Source: Clostridia bacterium (GTDB taxonomy: Bacteria > Bacillota > Clostridia > Oscillospirales > Acutalibacteraceae). Taken from it: a stretch of DNA of 64,000 nucleotides. Position numbers and translations under genes: made by a program. Below the pieces are notes generated by a model. The model searched no databases. It was not told the DNA's origin and worked only from the letters and a program-made list of their open reading frames with translations. The DNA is taken from NCBI GenBank assembly GCA_017625095.1, contig JAGALQ010000020.1, positions 1 through 64,000 of the forward strand. Direction: 5' to 3'. Shown in pieces: positions 27,221-37,411 of the stretch; position 1 is the stretch's first letter; each line of letters starts with the position of its first letter.

Positions 27221-28378
27221 TTATATTTTGCCGATAGCCGACAGGGCTTTGCTGTATAAAACACGTTTTATTTTGCGCACAACAGAACCGCCCATACAGA
27301 GTTTCATTGCTTTTTTAAGCGATTTTTCATCGCCCTTGTATATATGGAAAAACAAATCCCTGTACTTTGCTCTGTTGATACTTTTTTCAAGCTTCGGATG
27401 TGTCTGAACCGCAAAATCAAGCGGTGTTGAGGCAACCTTACACCTGCCTTTTACGCTGTCTGCAAGTGCCTTGCCTTTATCCGTGTTGACAATAACAAGT
27501 GAGCAGCCGCTGTCATCATCAAGCTCGGGATGAATCTTTTCAATGCCCCAATAATCGCCTACCGTTATATCAGCATAGGTGTTGAACTTTTTAAATCGGC
27601 AGTTGTAGCAGCACTCACGAAAATAAAGGTTACCGCCGAAAAGTTTGAAATAATAGCTGTCCTTTCGGGTGATAATCTGCTGTGTGCCGTCTGTGAATAC
27701 AACCTTTATGTTGCTCTTTTTCCACCCGTTTGTTTTGTCGCGGAAATAAAACTCTTTTATTTTTTTGCCGCTTTCTTTTTCTATATCGGCTTTGTAAATT
27801 TCAAAAATCTGCGGATCGGGCACACCGCTGCAGACAAAATCAACCGTTGTGAGATTATCATTTTTGCCGAACCTTGAATTAACTGCGGCCATCTGGCACG
27901 GAGTGCCGCAGACCAACAGCTCTTTGCCGTTGCTCAGGCTGGAGCTTATTTTGCCCCACGCCGCACTCATATCGCTCTGAACATATTTGGAATCACGGAA
28001 CAGATCGATACTTTCAATGCTGTCTGCTGTATCGTGAACGGCTTGCAGATTTTCGTCCAACCGACAGCCGCATACCATACCGCCGCGGCCTATTGTTTCC
28101 TCAAAAAACAGAGTAGCCGCACCGCCTGATGCGCTTTTGCGGCGACGTTCATCTCGGTTATCATTCAACGCATAACATTCCTGAGGTTCAACCTTTTTAC
28201 GCTCTTTTACTACAGGACAGAAGCTTCTGCATTTTTGACAAGAAACACATTTTTCCGCATCAATCTGCGGATAGAGAAAGCCACCCTCTGCAGCTCTCAT
28301 CGTTATTGCGTTTTTGTCGCATACCCATGCACAAAGACCGCAACCCACACACTGTTTTTCATTATCAAGAATTTTCAT
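27221..28378 (-). CDS. ferredoxin/FrhB-like protein of polysaccharide clusters
   Basis: The protein (about 385 residues from the ATG at 28378; the frame is open to 28408) has two 4Fe-4S motifs at its N terminus (CVGCGLCAWVCDKN and CVSCQKCRSFCPV). An FrhB-type C-terminal domain follows, with CRFKKFNTYADITVGDYWG. Such coenzyme F420 hydrogenase beta-like proteins are often found beside polysaccharide pyruvyltransferases in capsule clusters. Their reaction there is not settled; a reductive step on a sugar or pyruvyl donor is inferred. No clear ribosome binding site decides the start. Confidence 0.75.
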   Translation of the reverse strand: MKILDNEKQCVGCGLCAWVCDKNAITMRAAEGGFLYPQIDAEKCVSCQKCRSFCPVVKERKKVEPQECYALNDNRDERRRKSASGGAATLFFEETIGRGGMVCGCRLDENLQAVHDTADSIESIDLFRDSKYVQSDMSAAWGKISSSLSNGKELLVCGTPCQMAAVNSRFGKNDNLTTVDFVCSGVPDPQIFEIYKADIEKESGKKIKEFYFRDKTNGWKKSNIKVVFTDGTQQIITRKDSYYFKLFGGNLYFRECCYNCRFKKFNTYADITVGDYWGIEKIHPELDDDSGCSLVIVNTDKGKALADSVKGRCKVASTPLDFAVQTHPKLEKSINRAKYRDLFFHIYKGDEKSLKKAMKLCMGGSVVRKIKRVLYSKALSAIGKI

Positions 28379-28469
28379 ATTAATCGCCATGCGATACAGA
28401 ATTCGCACAAAACGTCATTAAAAACAGCCTTGTGTGTACGGTATCTTTTCCTTTCTTTTTATTTTCACG

Positions 28470-29063
28470 CTATTGCTCCGATTTGTATGGAGGAATTTGT
28501 TTGATTACCCTTGCAGGATTACCTGCAATAACGCAGTTGCCCTCGGGGAAACTTTTTGTAACAACTGAATTTGCGCCGACAACCGTATGCTCGCCAAGCT
28601 CAACACCGGGCAGTATAACCGAGCCGAAGCCGATCCACGAGTTTGCGCCGATTTTAACATCCTTCGCTTCGCTGTGTTTGCTCAGGTCGTTGAAATCGTG
28701 GTTAGCGGTGATTATGGCAACGTTACATGCGATATAGCAGTTTTTGCCGAAAATGATTTTTGCGCCCCGGGAAGCCTGATAATAACAGCCCGCCTTCTGA
28801 AAAATGGTTATGTTTTCCGGATCAAACTCAATGTTCTGCCAATTGCATACGGTCGCTCTGAACGAAACCGGAAACGGCACTTTCCTGTTTATACCTACAA
28901 TTTTTTGCATCAAAACAGTTTCCATTACCCATCGCCAACCATCAGAATAGGCTCGCTTGGAGAAGAAACGACCCTTGAGATATTTTGGCTTATAAAAAAT
29001 ATAACCGATTACCATTGCAAACGTTTTTTTCAGAAAGCTGATACCTGCTCTGATAACTCTCAT
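28470..29063 (-). CDS. hexapeptide-repeat acyltransferase
   Basis: The 197-residue protein has left-handed beta-helix repeats ([34 protein letters not shown]) and ends with the typical [12 protein letters not shown]. It likely O- or N-acetylates a capsule sugar. AGGAG lies 9 bases before the ATG at 29063, which overlaps the preceding gene's stop as ATGA, so the two are coupled. Confidence 0.88.
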   Translation of the reverse strand: MRVIRAGISFLKKTFAMVIGYIFYKPKYLKGRFFSKRAYSDGWRWVMETVLMQKIVGINRKVPFPVSFRATVCNWQNIEFDPENITIFQKAGCYYQASRGAKIIFGKNCYIACNVAIITANHDFNDLSKHSEAKDVKIGANSWIGFGSVILPGVELGEHTVVGANSVVTKSFPEGNCVIAGNPARVIKQIPPYKSEQ

Positions 29064-30226
29064 TGTAAGCACTCTCCTATTTTTTCGAAGAACTTGTCCG
29101 ACGAATCCGCCAATGCGCTCATATTTTCGGTAATTTTTGTTGAGTAAGCTGCTCTGTTACAAAGCACATCCTCAGCTTTTTTTATAATCAGATCAAAATC
29201 GTTTTTGCTCTTAAAATGGCAATCGGATAAATCGAGCCGCCTCATAACGTCACAGATTTTGCCCTCGTTCTTTTTGCTGAAATCGGAAAAATCATAATTG
29301 ATTACGGGCGTACCGTTACAAAGTGATAACAGCGTGCCGTGAAAAAAGCTTGTAACCGTCAGGTCAAACAAACCGAAAACAGCCGCCCACTCAAACGGAT
29401 CGATATCAAGCAGCTGAGTTTTAACAAATCTGGAATAGTTATACAAATTCACAAGCACATATTCGCCACCGAATCTGTCAGCTATCTTTTCGGCAAGCTC
29501 AAACGGCACACCCATCATACCGATAATTTTTTTATCTTCGCTTATGTTCAGCTTCTTATAAATCTTTGCTCTGAATTCTTCTTTACTCAGACCGATTTCG
29601 GCAAAAACATCATCCATATCTAAAAAAACTGTCGGATCACAAGTATACTGAGGCGATACGGCAGAGGATACACTCTTTACAAGCGCTGCAGTGTACTCAT
29701 CGCGCACACCGATAAAATCGAAACGCTCCAGCGAAGCGGCAAAGTATTTCTTTTCTTCTGCCTTTATATAGCTTTCATCCATACCGTACGCCGATGCGGC
29801 ATAGCTGAGCTTTTTAACATCCTTCTCAAAATTTAAAAGGTACGGATTGGGAAATCCTCTTTTGCACCAATTCCACACAGCATCACTGCCGACGACAAAA
29901 ACATCGTAGTCATCTTCGTATGCTTTAAGCACATGCTGTGTCTGACCGTCGTTACAGATTCTCTTTTCGGACAACGGTAATCTGTCAAGTGTATCTTTAA
30001 ACATCTTGTACTGTTTTTTCTTCGGAAAGTATCCGCGATAATTTCGCAGAGTTGAAAGATTTATTTTCGGAACATAGTGGTCATCCATAATCTTGCTTGT
30101 ATAATCAATAATTTCAACTGTTACATCCGGGAAACGTTTTTGGATTTTTTTTGAGAGAGAATATGCCTGCATAAAAGCACCGTAATTTATGCTTCGGTGG
30201 AAAGTTAAAATTCCGACTTTTTTCAT
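29060..30226 (-). CDS. polysaccharide pyruvyltransferase family protein
   Basis: The 388-residue protein begins [20 protein letters not shown], the family signature, and has [10 protein letters not shown] and a late [17 protein letters not shown] motif. Members add pyruvate ketals to exopolysaccharide sugars. It sits between the flippase and the acyltransferase. Confidence 0.88.
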   Translation of the reverse strand: MKKVGILTFHRSINYGAFMQAYSLSKKIQKRFPDVTVEIIDYTSKIMDDHYVPKINLSTLRNYRGYFPKKKQYKMFKDTLDRLPLSEKRICNDGQTQHVLKAYEDDYDVFVVGSDAVWNWCKRGFPNPYLLNFEKDVKKLSYAASAYGMDESYIKAEEKKYFAASLERFDFIGVRDEYTAALVKSVSSAVSPQYTCDPTVFLDMDDVFAEIGLSKEEFRAKIYKKLNISEDKKIIGMMGVPFELAEKIADRFGGEYVLVNLYNYSRFVKTQLLDIDPFEWAAVFGLFDLTVTSFFHGTLLSLCNGTPVINYDFSDFSKKNEGKICDVMRRLDLSDCHFKSKNDFDLIIKKAEDVLCNRAAYSTKITENMSALADSSDKFFEKIGECLQ

Positions 30227-30230
30227 AAAC

Positions 30231-31700
30231 TCACCTCTCCTTATTCAGAAAATCCCACTGCTTTTTAAGCGGTTTGAACATAACCGCCGCAAAGAAACCG
30301 AGCCACACAACTCCGACAGCAATTGCGCAGACAATATTGTTTATTTCAAATCTGCTTTCAGCAAACGATTTTATGAGATACATCACTGCACCGCACAAAC
30401 CGTTAAAAAGAATCAACATTCCGCAGTTTTTCCACGGGAAGATTGATAGAAACGGAATCTTTATTCTTTTTGAAGTGTAAAGAAGCTGTATTATTGCCAT
30501 AACAACAGTTGTTATAAGCGTTGCAACGGCAGGGCCTGTAAATCCCATTATGGTATAGAAAAGATAATTCAGCGATAAATTGAGAGCAAGAGTTCCGATT
30601 GAGCTGTAAAGGATGAATTTTGTCTTTCCGGTTGCATTGAGCATCATACCGAAATAAGTGCACCTACAAAGCAGCACAACACAGTAAACCCTGAAAACAG
30701 ATACGCCCGGCAGATATTTTGCCGAATACATTACCTCAATAACCTCGGGCGCAAAAACAAAGCAGGCAGCCGCAATAAAAGATATAACCGCAAATGAAAT
30801 TGTTGTTGCACTTTTCCAGAGGTTGACAGCCTCTTCCTTTTTGTCGTTATGAATAAGTCTGACAACCTGAGGCAACAGCACGGCTGTAATTGAGCTCGCA
30901 ATTATTGAAACAGGCAGCTCCTTTGAAGCGTTTGTGTATATAGCAAGCTCCTCGGTTGAAAAAAACGATGTAATAACAAGCTTGTCAAGCTCAATATTCA
31001 GCGTGCCGACAACAGACGCAAAGCCTATGGGGAGAGAAAACTTGAAAATTGTTTTTATAAGCTCTTTATTTAATGATATACGCAGCTTTTTCGCATTTCG
31101 CTTTGCAATGAAATACGTCCACAAAGTGAAAGCAACCTCGACACAGAGGAAAAGAATTATATACTGAACAAACGTGCCGCCGAATAGCTGAATTATCAGA
31201 ATTATAGCAAGCAGCAAAACACTGTTAGCAACCTTGAAAGCCATAAGCATATTTGATTTATTATAGGCTATCAACAGGTGCTCAGTGCCTGCCATTATAA
31301 CTCTTGTCCAGGGATAAGTTGCTAAAAAATACCAGAACGTACTGATAAGTTCATTTTTAAAATATATCTCCAGCAGTGGTGTTACCGCAACAAGAACAAC
31401 ACCGACCAGAATGCTCAGCACAGTGCTGAGCGTATAGTAAACCGACAGGAAGCCTGAACGCTCCTCATCGCTTTTTGCCTTACCCAGAAAGTAATTTATG
31501 CTGTTTGGCAAGCCCAGCATAATAAGTGAGGTTGCAAGGCTTACCGCCATCATCATCTGGGAATAAGTACCGTATTCGGTGAGTGAACGAAAACGCGCAA
31601 GCAACATTGAGGAAGCCATACCGATTCCCATTGTGATGAATTTTGCCGCAGTCAGCTTAACAGCATTACTGCCGACGCGTGTCTGAGAAGTATTGCTCAT
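30231..31700 (-). CDS. Wzx-type polysaccharide flippase
   Basis: The 489-residue membrane protein has about 12-14 helices and the MOP/Wzx layout (FITMGIGMASSMLLARFRSL at the N terminus; LNIELDKLVITSFF mid-protein). It would move undecaprenyl-linked repeat units across the membrane. It starts 6 bases after the glycosyltransferase stop and is distinct from the flippase at 35892-37397. Confidence 0.85.
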   Translation of the reverse strand: MSNTSQTRVGSNAVKLTAAKFITMGIGMASSMLLARFRSLTEYGTYSQMMMAVSLATSLIMLGLPNSINYFLGKAKSDEERSGFLSVYYTLSTVLSILVGVVLVAVTPLLEIYFKNELISTFWYFLATYPWTRVIMAGTEHLLIAYNKSNMLMAFKVANSVLLLAIILIIQLFGGTFVQYIILFLCVEVAFTLWTYFIAKRNAKKLRISLNKELIKTIFKFSLPIGFASVVGTLNIELDKLVITSFFSTEELAIYTNASKELPVSIIASSITAVLLPQVVRLIHNDKKEEAVNLWKSATTISFAVISFIAAACFVFAPEVIEVMYSAKYLPGVSVFRVYCVVLLCRCTYFGMMLNATGKTKFILYSSIGTLALNLSLNYLFYTIMGFTGPAVATLITTVVMAIIQLLYTSKRIKIPFLSIFPWKNCGMLILFNGLCGAVMYLIKSFAESRFEINNIVCAIAVGVVWLGFFAAVMFKPLKKQWDFLNKER

Positions 31701-31706
31701 ATTGTT

Positions 31707-32981
31707 TTAGCCCTCTATCAACGCTTCAATGCGTTTGATTATCGTGTCGTAGTTATATCTGTCCAGAACATACTGTTCGGGATTGAACGGCAACTCTTTA
31801 CCGTTAACTTTATAATTGTACTGTGTGAGAATATATTCTTTCAGCTTTGCAAAATCAGCTTCGCTGTTCACTTCTTCATAAACGATGCCGAGATTACCCT
31901 CTCGTATAACCTGAGCAACCTCACTGTCGGGCACATCGCCCGTAACAGTGGTCACAATCGGCTTACCGATGAGCATATACTCCAGCAGTTTGCCGGGAAA
32001 AACACCGCATTCTTCCTCTGTATTCCACGTTGCAAGAATAAGCAGGTCTGAACTGAACTGCAGCCTGAGGCAATCCTCTCTTGCGAGTACACCGTGGGTT
32101 ACTATAAAATCTTCTGCCGAGCATTCCTTTGCCTGTGCAAGAATTGTTTTATAATCAGAGCCTGCATAGTTTATGCAGATTTTGTCTTTGTCCGCAAGGT
32201 CTTCGTCAACAAGCTCTTTTATCGCGCGGAAAACAGGCCTTAAATCACGCATAAAGCCGTAGAGAATGCCTACGTAAGCAAGGCTGAGCTTACCGGAGCT
32301 CACGGCAGTTTCACTTGAATATATCATATCGGCACGGTCATAGCCGTTTGGAATCATATGACGCTTTTCGGTGTATTTATCGCCGCAGATACGCTTCATA
32401 TAGCCGTTTGAGACGGTTACTATTTCATCTGCAAGCTTGCAGGATTTCTGCTCTTTGCGTCTTCTGAAAAAGTTTTTCAAGGCACCTGCCTGCGAAATGA
32501 TGGCAGGGTCACGGAAATCGCAAATCCACTTCACCTGAGGGAATTTCTTTTTATAATACAGTCCGCAAAGCAGGCTGCCCACAGGACCGAAAGTTGTGAA
32601 AATCACATCGTAATCCTGCGGATTTTTTGCAACAAAATCTTTAAATGCATCGAGCATCTGCCTGTTTTTTCGTTCTGTGTGCAGGTCACTTTTTATCTTG
32701 AACAAAGGCATATAAAGAAATTCGAGTTTTTCAAAGAGAATTTTCTTTATTCCCGTTCTTTCAGCATTGCTTTCTTTTTTCATTACGTTCAGCGCGCTGC
32801 CGCTCTGAAAGTTGAAGCATTCGTTGCAGTATTCTTCTGCATTATCACCTATCGGATATCTTGTGAAAACATCCACACAGTATCCGTCCGCCGTCAATCT
32901 TTTTGCAATCTTTGACGGACGTACCGCAGCGATATTCGCAGACGGAAAAAAGAAATCACTTACTATCAGAACTTTTTTCAT
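31707..32981 (-). CDS. glycosyltransferase family 4
   Basis: The 424-residue protein has a GT-B fold pattern: N-terminal FFFPSANIAAVRPSKIAKRL and the donor-binding region near FPGKLLEYMLIGKPIV, with the conserved Glu in CGVFPGKLLEY. It is likely a cytoplasmic enzyme adding one sugar to the lipid-linked unit. The donor is unknown. ManNAcA is a candidate acceptor or product, given the adjacent wecB and wecC. Confidence 0.85.
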   Translation of the reverse strand: MKKVLIVSDFFFPSANIAAVRPSKIAKRLTADGYCVDVFTRYPIGDNAEEYCNECFNFQSGSALNVMKKESNAERTGIKKILFEKLEFLYMPLFKIKSDLHTERKNRQMLDAFKDFVAKNPQDYDVIFTTFGPVGSLLCGLYYKKKFPQVKWICDFRDPAIISQAGALKNFFRRRKEQKSCKLADEIVTVSNGYMKRICGDKYTEKRHMIPNGYDRADMIYSSETAVSSGKLSLAYVGILYGFMRDLRPVFRAIKELVDEDLADKDKICINYAGSDYKTILAQAKECSAEDFIVTHGVLAREDCLRLQFSSDLLILATWNTEEECGVFPGKLLEYMLIGKPIVTTVTGDVPDSEVAQVIREGNLGIVYEEVNSEADFAKLKEYILTQYNYKVNGKELPFNPEQYVLDRYNYDTIIKRIEALIEG

Positions 32982-33006
32982 CAGTTAACCTCACAGATTT
33001 TTCATT

Positions 33007-34101
33007 TCAGCTGTGCATAATAATTTCAGCAATTCTTTCGCAGGCGTGGCCGTCGCCGTAGGGGTTGGAAGCCTGAGACATTGCACGGTAAGCGTCATCA
33101 TCGGTGATAAGGCGCTTAAATTCGTTATATATCGTTTCTTCATTAGTGCCGACAAGCTTAAGTGTGCCTGCAGCTATACCTTCGGGTCTCTCGGTTGTGT
33201 CGCGCATTACGAGCACGGGCTTGCCGAGGCTCGGCGCTTCTTCCTGAATTCCGCCCGAATCGGTGAGAATAAGATAGCTGCGTGCAAGGAAGTTATGAAA
33301 ATCGAGCACATCAAGCGGCTCTATGATGCGGAATCTTTCGTGATTGCCGAAAATTTCTGCCGCAGCCTGACGGACAACCGGATTCATGTGTATCGGGTAA
33401 ATTACCTTCAGGTCATCGTGCTCGTCAACGATACGCTTGATTGCTCTGAACATATTGTGCATCGGCTCGCCGAGGTTTTCTCTGCGGTGAGCGGTGAGCA
33501 TAATAAGCCTGCTGTCCGCTGCCCACTCAAGCTCGGGATGTGTGTAATCTTCACGCACGGTTGTTCTGAGTGCGTCAATTGCAGTATTGCCCGTAACATA
33601 AATATTCTCGTCAGCTCTGCCTTCTTTAAGCAGATTCTGCTTTGACATCTCAGTGGGAGCAAAGTTGTATTTTGCAATTATGCTGACCGCCTGGCGGTTG
33701 AACTCCTCCGGATAAGGAGAGTAAATATTATATGTTCTGAGTCCTGCCTCGACATGGCCGACGGGAATCTGCAGATAGAAGCAGGCAAGTGCGGTTACAA
33801 AGGTTGTGGAGGTATCGCCGTGAACAAGCACAACATCGGGCTTTTCACTCTCAAGCACCTGCTTGATACGTTCAAGAATATTTGTCGTAACGTCAAACAG
33901 AGTCTGCTTGTCCTTCATTATAGCCAGATCATAATCGGGTTTTACATCAAAGGCTTTGAGCACCTGATCAAGCATCTGTCTGTGCTGACCTGTGACACAA
34001 ACGACAGTTTCAAGCTCACTGTGTTTTTTCAGTTCATTTACAAGCGGGCACATTTTGATTGCTTCCGGCCTTGTGCCGAAAACCAATATAACCTTTTTCA
34101 T
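33007..34101 (-). CDS. wecB: UDP-N-acetylglucosamine 2-epimerase, non-hydrolysing
   Basis: The 364-residue protein opens VILVFGTRPEAIKMCPLV and has VHGDTSTT, HVEAGLRT, LTAHRRENLG and LTDSGGIQEEAPSLGKPVLV, all hallmarks of WecB/MnaA. It makes UDP-ManNAc from UDP-GlcNAc. It follows wecC by 18 bases. Confidence 0.95.
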   Translation of the reverse strand: MKKVILVFGTRPEAIKMCPLVNELKKHSELETVVCVTGQHRQMLDQVLKAFDVKPDYDLAIMKDKQTLFDVTTNILERIKQVLESEKPDVVLVHGDTSTTFVTALACFYLQIPVGHVEAGLRTYNIYSPYPEEFNRQAVSIIAKYNFAPTEMSKQNLLKEGRADENIYVTGNTAIDALRTTVREDYTHPELEWAADSRLIMLTAHRRENLGEPMHNMFRAIKRIVDEHDDLKVIYPIHMNPVVRQAAAEIFGNHERFRIIEPLDVLDFHNFLARSYLILTDSGGIQEEAPSLGKPVLVMRDTTERPEGIAAGTLKLVGTNEETIYNEFKRLITDDDAYRAMSQASNPYGDGHACERIAEIIMHS

Positions 34102-34119
34102 TTTGCTTCCTCACATCAA

Positions 34120-35343
34120 TTAAAGATAGTAAATCTTATCTGTTGCGGTTTTGTAAACCTTTCTTGTGTCAAGAACGACTTTGCCGTCGAGTTTATCGAG
34201 ATTCTCTTTTATCTGATCATGTCCGACCATAATGACAACAAGATCAACATCATTAAGGAACGCGTCAAAATTGTGATACTGGTTTTCAGCTATATCTTCA
34301 CTGACGTAAGGGTCATAAACCTTAAGCTGTATCGTAGAATTTTTTTGGCTTTCAAGCAGTTGTAATGCCGGAGATTCTCGACAATCGTCAACGTTTTCTT
34401 TATATGTCAGGCCGTACAGACCGACACGGCTGATATCGGTCAGACCGTTTTCTTCCATTATTGTATGGATTCTGTCCAACACAAACTCTGGCATACTGCC
34501 ATTGACTGCCATTGATTCGCCGATAACCTTTGTAAGGCTCGGGTAATCGCCAACGAGGAACCAGGGGTCAACGCTGATGCAGTGACCGCCGACACCGGGA
34601 CCAGGCTGAAGAATATTAACTCTCGGGTGCATATTGCAGATTCTGATAATCTCATAAACATCCATATCGTCTTGACGGCAGATTTTTGCAAGCTCATTTG
34701 CAAACGCAATGTTTACCGCACGGAACGTGTTTTCAACAACCTTTGTCATTTCTGCTGTTCGAATATCCGTTACAACAATTTCGCCCTGACAGAACGAAGC
34801 ATAAAGCTCCTTGACCTTTTCACCGATTTCTTTATCGTCTGCGCCGATTGTGCGGTTATTGTGGAGCAGCTCATAAATCATATTGCCGGGGATAATTCTT
34901 TCGGGTGCGTGAACAAGGTGAATATCCTTACCGATAACAAAGCCGTTTTCTTCAATTACGGGGCGCACAAATTTATCGATTGTACCGGGTGAAACTGTTG
35001 ATTCAACAATTACAACCGCGCCCTTTCTGCAGACCTCCATTACGCTTTTTACAGCGGAGATAACATAGCAGGCATCAATCTTCTTTGAGAATTTATCGTA
35101 TGGAGTAGGAACAGAAACAATGTAAGTATCCGTCACCTGATATTCTGCTGAAAACTCAATGCCGCTGTCCACAGCCTTCGCAAACAGTTCGTCAAGCCCA
35201 TCCTCTTTGAAGGTTGTCCTGCCGCTCTTAAGTGTATTAATAAGCCCCTTGTTGTAGTCCGTGCCTACGACCTCAACTCCATGCGCCGCCATCATAAGCG
35301 CCGTCGGAAGTCCGATATAACCTAAACCTATTACGTTTACCAT
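34120..35343 (-). CDS. wecC: UDP-N-acetyl-D-mannosamine dehydrogenase
   Basis: The 407-residue protein has an N-terminal Rossmann motif ([19 protein letters not shown]) and the catalytic Cys in PGVGGHCISVDPWFL of UDP-sugar dehydrogenases. With WecB next to it, the likely reaction is UDP-ManNAc to UDP-ManNAcA. It is first in its operon, behind the promoter at 35400-35428. Its first 31 codons are duplicated at 38815-38918. Confidence 0.9.
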   Translation of the reverse strand: MVNVIGLGYIGLPTALMMAAHGVEVVGTDYNKGLINTLKSGRTTFKEDGLDELFAKAVDSGIEFSAEYQVTDTYIVSVPTPYDKFSKKIDACYVISAVKSVMEVCRKGAVVIVESTVSPGTIDKFVRPVIEENGFVIGKDIHLVHAPERIIPGNMIYELLHNNRTIGADDKEIGEKVKELYASFCQGEIVVTDIRTAEMTKVVENTFRAVNIAFANELAKICRQDDMDVYEIIRICNMHPRVNILQPGPGVGGHCISVDPWFLVGDYPSLTKVIGESMAVNGSMPEFVLDRIHTIMEENGLTDISRVGLYGLTYKENVDDCRESPALQLLESQKNSTIQLKVYDPYVSEDIAENQYHNFDAFLNDVDLVVIMVGHDQIKENLDKLDGKVVLDTRKVYKTATDKIYYL

Positions 35344-35399
35344 AATTAATAAACCACCTTGTTACGCAGTCTGTTTTTTAACATAATTACACATAATAA

Positions 35400-35428
35400 A
35401 TTGTAATATAGAACGAACTTTTTTTCAA
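35400..35428 (-). promoter_or_regulatory. sigma-A promoter of the wecC-wecB operon
   Basis: Minus-strand TTGAAA, 17-base spacer and TACAAT lie 57 bases before the wecC start. Confidence 0.7.
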
Positions 35429-35482
35429 GATATTTTATTGTTATTTATATTTAATTTACTTAGAAAATTCAAAGTATAAAAA

Positions 35483-35517
35483 ACACCCCGAAATCCTCTT
35501 TCAAGGACTTCGGGGTG
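35483..35517 (-). terminator. terminator upstream of the wecC operon
   Basis: CACCCCGAAGTCCT and AGGATTTCGGGGTG (minus strand, one mismatch) are followed by TTTTTTA. It ends the long transcript from the upstream capsule genes, just past the flippase remnant. Its CACCCCGAAG arm resembles the terminator at 27172. Confidence 0.85.
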
Positions 35518-35526
35518 AAAATTTAT

Positions 35527-35890
35527 TTAGCTTTTCTTTTTGACCTTTGAAAGAATTGACTTCAATGCTTGAGGCGACGGAATAAGCAGTTCTGTAATCC
35601 TAAAATCAAATAACTTGCAAAAATAAGCTGTGAGGACAGTTCCGCAAACAGTATAGCTGGCTACGGATGCCCATGCCGCACCGTACATTCCCCAATGCGG
35701 TATTGCAAAAATATTCAATACAATATTAACTGCTGCACTTATTGCAAGTGTTATGAAATGCATGCCTCGCTTACCTTGTGAAACAAGAACTACACCTAAC
35801 AGCTTGAATAACGCCATTGGAAAAGCGCCTATAATCAAAACAAGGATAAACAGAATACTTAGAAAAATACAACTGCTAATGTATAAAAAA
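35527..35890 (-). pseudogene. C-terminal remnant of a Wzx-type flippase
   Basis: The frame is open from a TAG near 35895 to 35527 and encodes about 120 residues with no good start codon. They form the last membrane helices of a flippase (ALFKLLGVVLVSQGKRGMHF, PHWGMYGAAWASVASY). The N-terminal three quarters are gone. It directly follows another, complete flippase gene, so one flippase appears to have replaced the other. Confidence 0.75.
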
Positions 35891-35891
35891 G

Positions 35892-37397
35892 CTATTTTCT
35901 AATTATCATAAACTTAACACGATTAAAAAGGCTTTTAATAACTTCGCTATAAAAGACTCGCCCGAAGCCAACTAAAACTAAGGAATTTACCATCAAGAGC
36001 AGTATTCCGCAAATTAAAAACCTTATAATCGTTACTTCAATACTGAACATCAATTTGTACTCAACAAAAGCTAATGTTGCAGCTATTGCAATATTCGGAC
36101 ACAATATCAACAAAAACCTTTTTAGCGATTTTTCAACCACCTTGATATGTGCATATCCTATTTCAACAGATGCTAATATTATGTTAGTGATAAGCTTTGC
36201 AATCAGCAAACCCATAAGGCCTTTGATAAGTGCTCCTGCCATTGACAGAATAAGCAACGAAACAAATGTAATAATCTGAATTGTCTTTACAACCTTGAAT
36301 TTACCGCTGAGCTCTATGCATTTTCCGCTCGGAATATGTATCATTTGGGTTAATGTTATCAACACCAATAACAATGCAATTTCAGGCTGAATATAGTTAG
36401 CATCTGTAACATCAGCAGTATACAGCTTTATAAAGGGTATATATAAAGCCATCGTGACGGAAAGTAAAATTGAAATTATAAGCACCGAAGTATATTCATA
36501 CTCATCTAATGTTTTTTTGACTCTTTGCTTTTCGGAATTCAGGATCTGTCCGAGTGCATTCTGCGGAGCATTAAGTGCCACATTGGAAAAATTATGAATA
36601 AGAGACATAACCGAGTTGTAGACTGTGTAAATGCTTGTTTGCGAGGTTCCGACAAAGACTGCCATATAGAAAAAAGTAAGTGAATTGTAGCATATGCCTA
36701 CTAATCTTGAAATGAACAAATCCTTGGTTCCTTCAATGACTATTCCGTTACATTCCACACTATAATCGGCTTTTTTAAATTTTCTTCTTGCAATAAATCC
36801 TATAGCTAAACCGGCAAGAATGTTGGCAAGCAAATAAAACGCTCTGGCAAAAACTATATTTTTTGTTGTTGCTAATATTACCATCATTCCTGAGTACATA
36901 ATCACATATTGAACTATGTTGACTATATATATTATATATTCTGTTTGCGATACCTGAAACAACAGACGATATTTATATGTGTACAGAAAATTAAATGCAG
37001 TAGAACCAATTGAACACAAAAACATCAGCACTACGATTATATAATCGACCTCTGTTTTTATGAACAAAGCATAAACAGCAGCTGCTACAGAACCACAAAA
37101 AAGCATCAGCCAACCGATTTGTCTGAATTTTATTTTTGTTTTGGAGAGTATACGGTTTATTTCACCGTAATCATCTTCTCCGAACGGTTTATAAAGCTTA
37201 ACCAAAGCAGCAACGGTAAAGCCGCTTTCAAACAACATAAGAACAGACAAGAACTGCGTAATTGTTCCGTTAAGACCGTTATAATCCGATCCCAGATATA
37301 CAAGCACCGTTCTGGTAAGCAGGATTGTTAAAACGCTGGATATCAACAAGCTTATAACGGAAAATATCATATTCAATAGCGTTCGTTTTGTTCTCAT
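35892..37397 (-). CDS. Wzx-type polysaccharide export protein (flippase)
   Basis: The 501-residue membrane protein has about 12-14 helices and starts MRTKRTLLNMIFSVISLLIS, a common opening for Wzx-like proteins. The conserved LVYLGSDYNGLNG segment follows. It probably flips the repeat unit made by the upstream glycosyltransferases. Its AT content is a little higher than that of neighbours, compatible with a transferred capsule cassette. Confidence 0.85.
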   Translation of the reverse strand: MRTKRTLLNMIFSVISLLISSVLTILLTRTVLVYLGSDYNGLNGTITQFLSVLMLFESGFTVAALVKLYKPFGEDDYGEINRILSKTKIKFRQIGWLMLFCGSVAAAVYALFIKTEVDYIIVVLMFLCSIGSTAFNFLYTYKYRLLFQVSQTEYIIYIVNIVQYVIMYSGMMVILATTKNIVFARAFYLLANILAGLAIGFIARRKFKKADYSVECNGIVIEGTKDLFISRLVGICYNSLTFFYMAVFVGTSQTSIYTVYNSVMSLIHNFSNVALNAPQNALGQILNSEKQRVKKTLDEYEYTSVLIISILLSVTMALYIPFIKLYTADVTDANYIQPEIALLLVLITLTQMIHIPSGKCIELSGKFKVVKTIQIITFVSLLILSMAGALIKGLMGLLIAKLITNIILASVEIGYAHIKVVEKSLKRFLLILCPNIAIAATLAFVEYKLMFSIEVTIIRFLICGILLLMVNSLVLVGFGRVFYSEVIKSLFNRVKFMIIRK

Positions 37398-37411
37398 GAT
37401 TTTCCTCTTCT

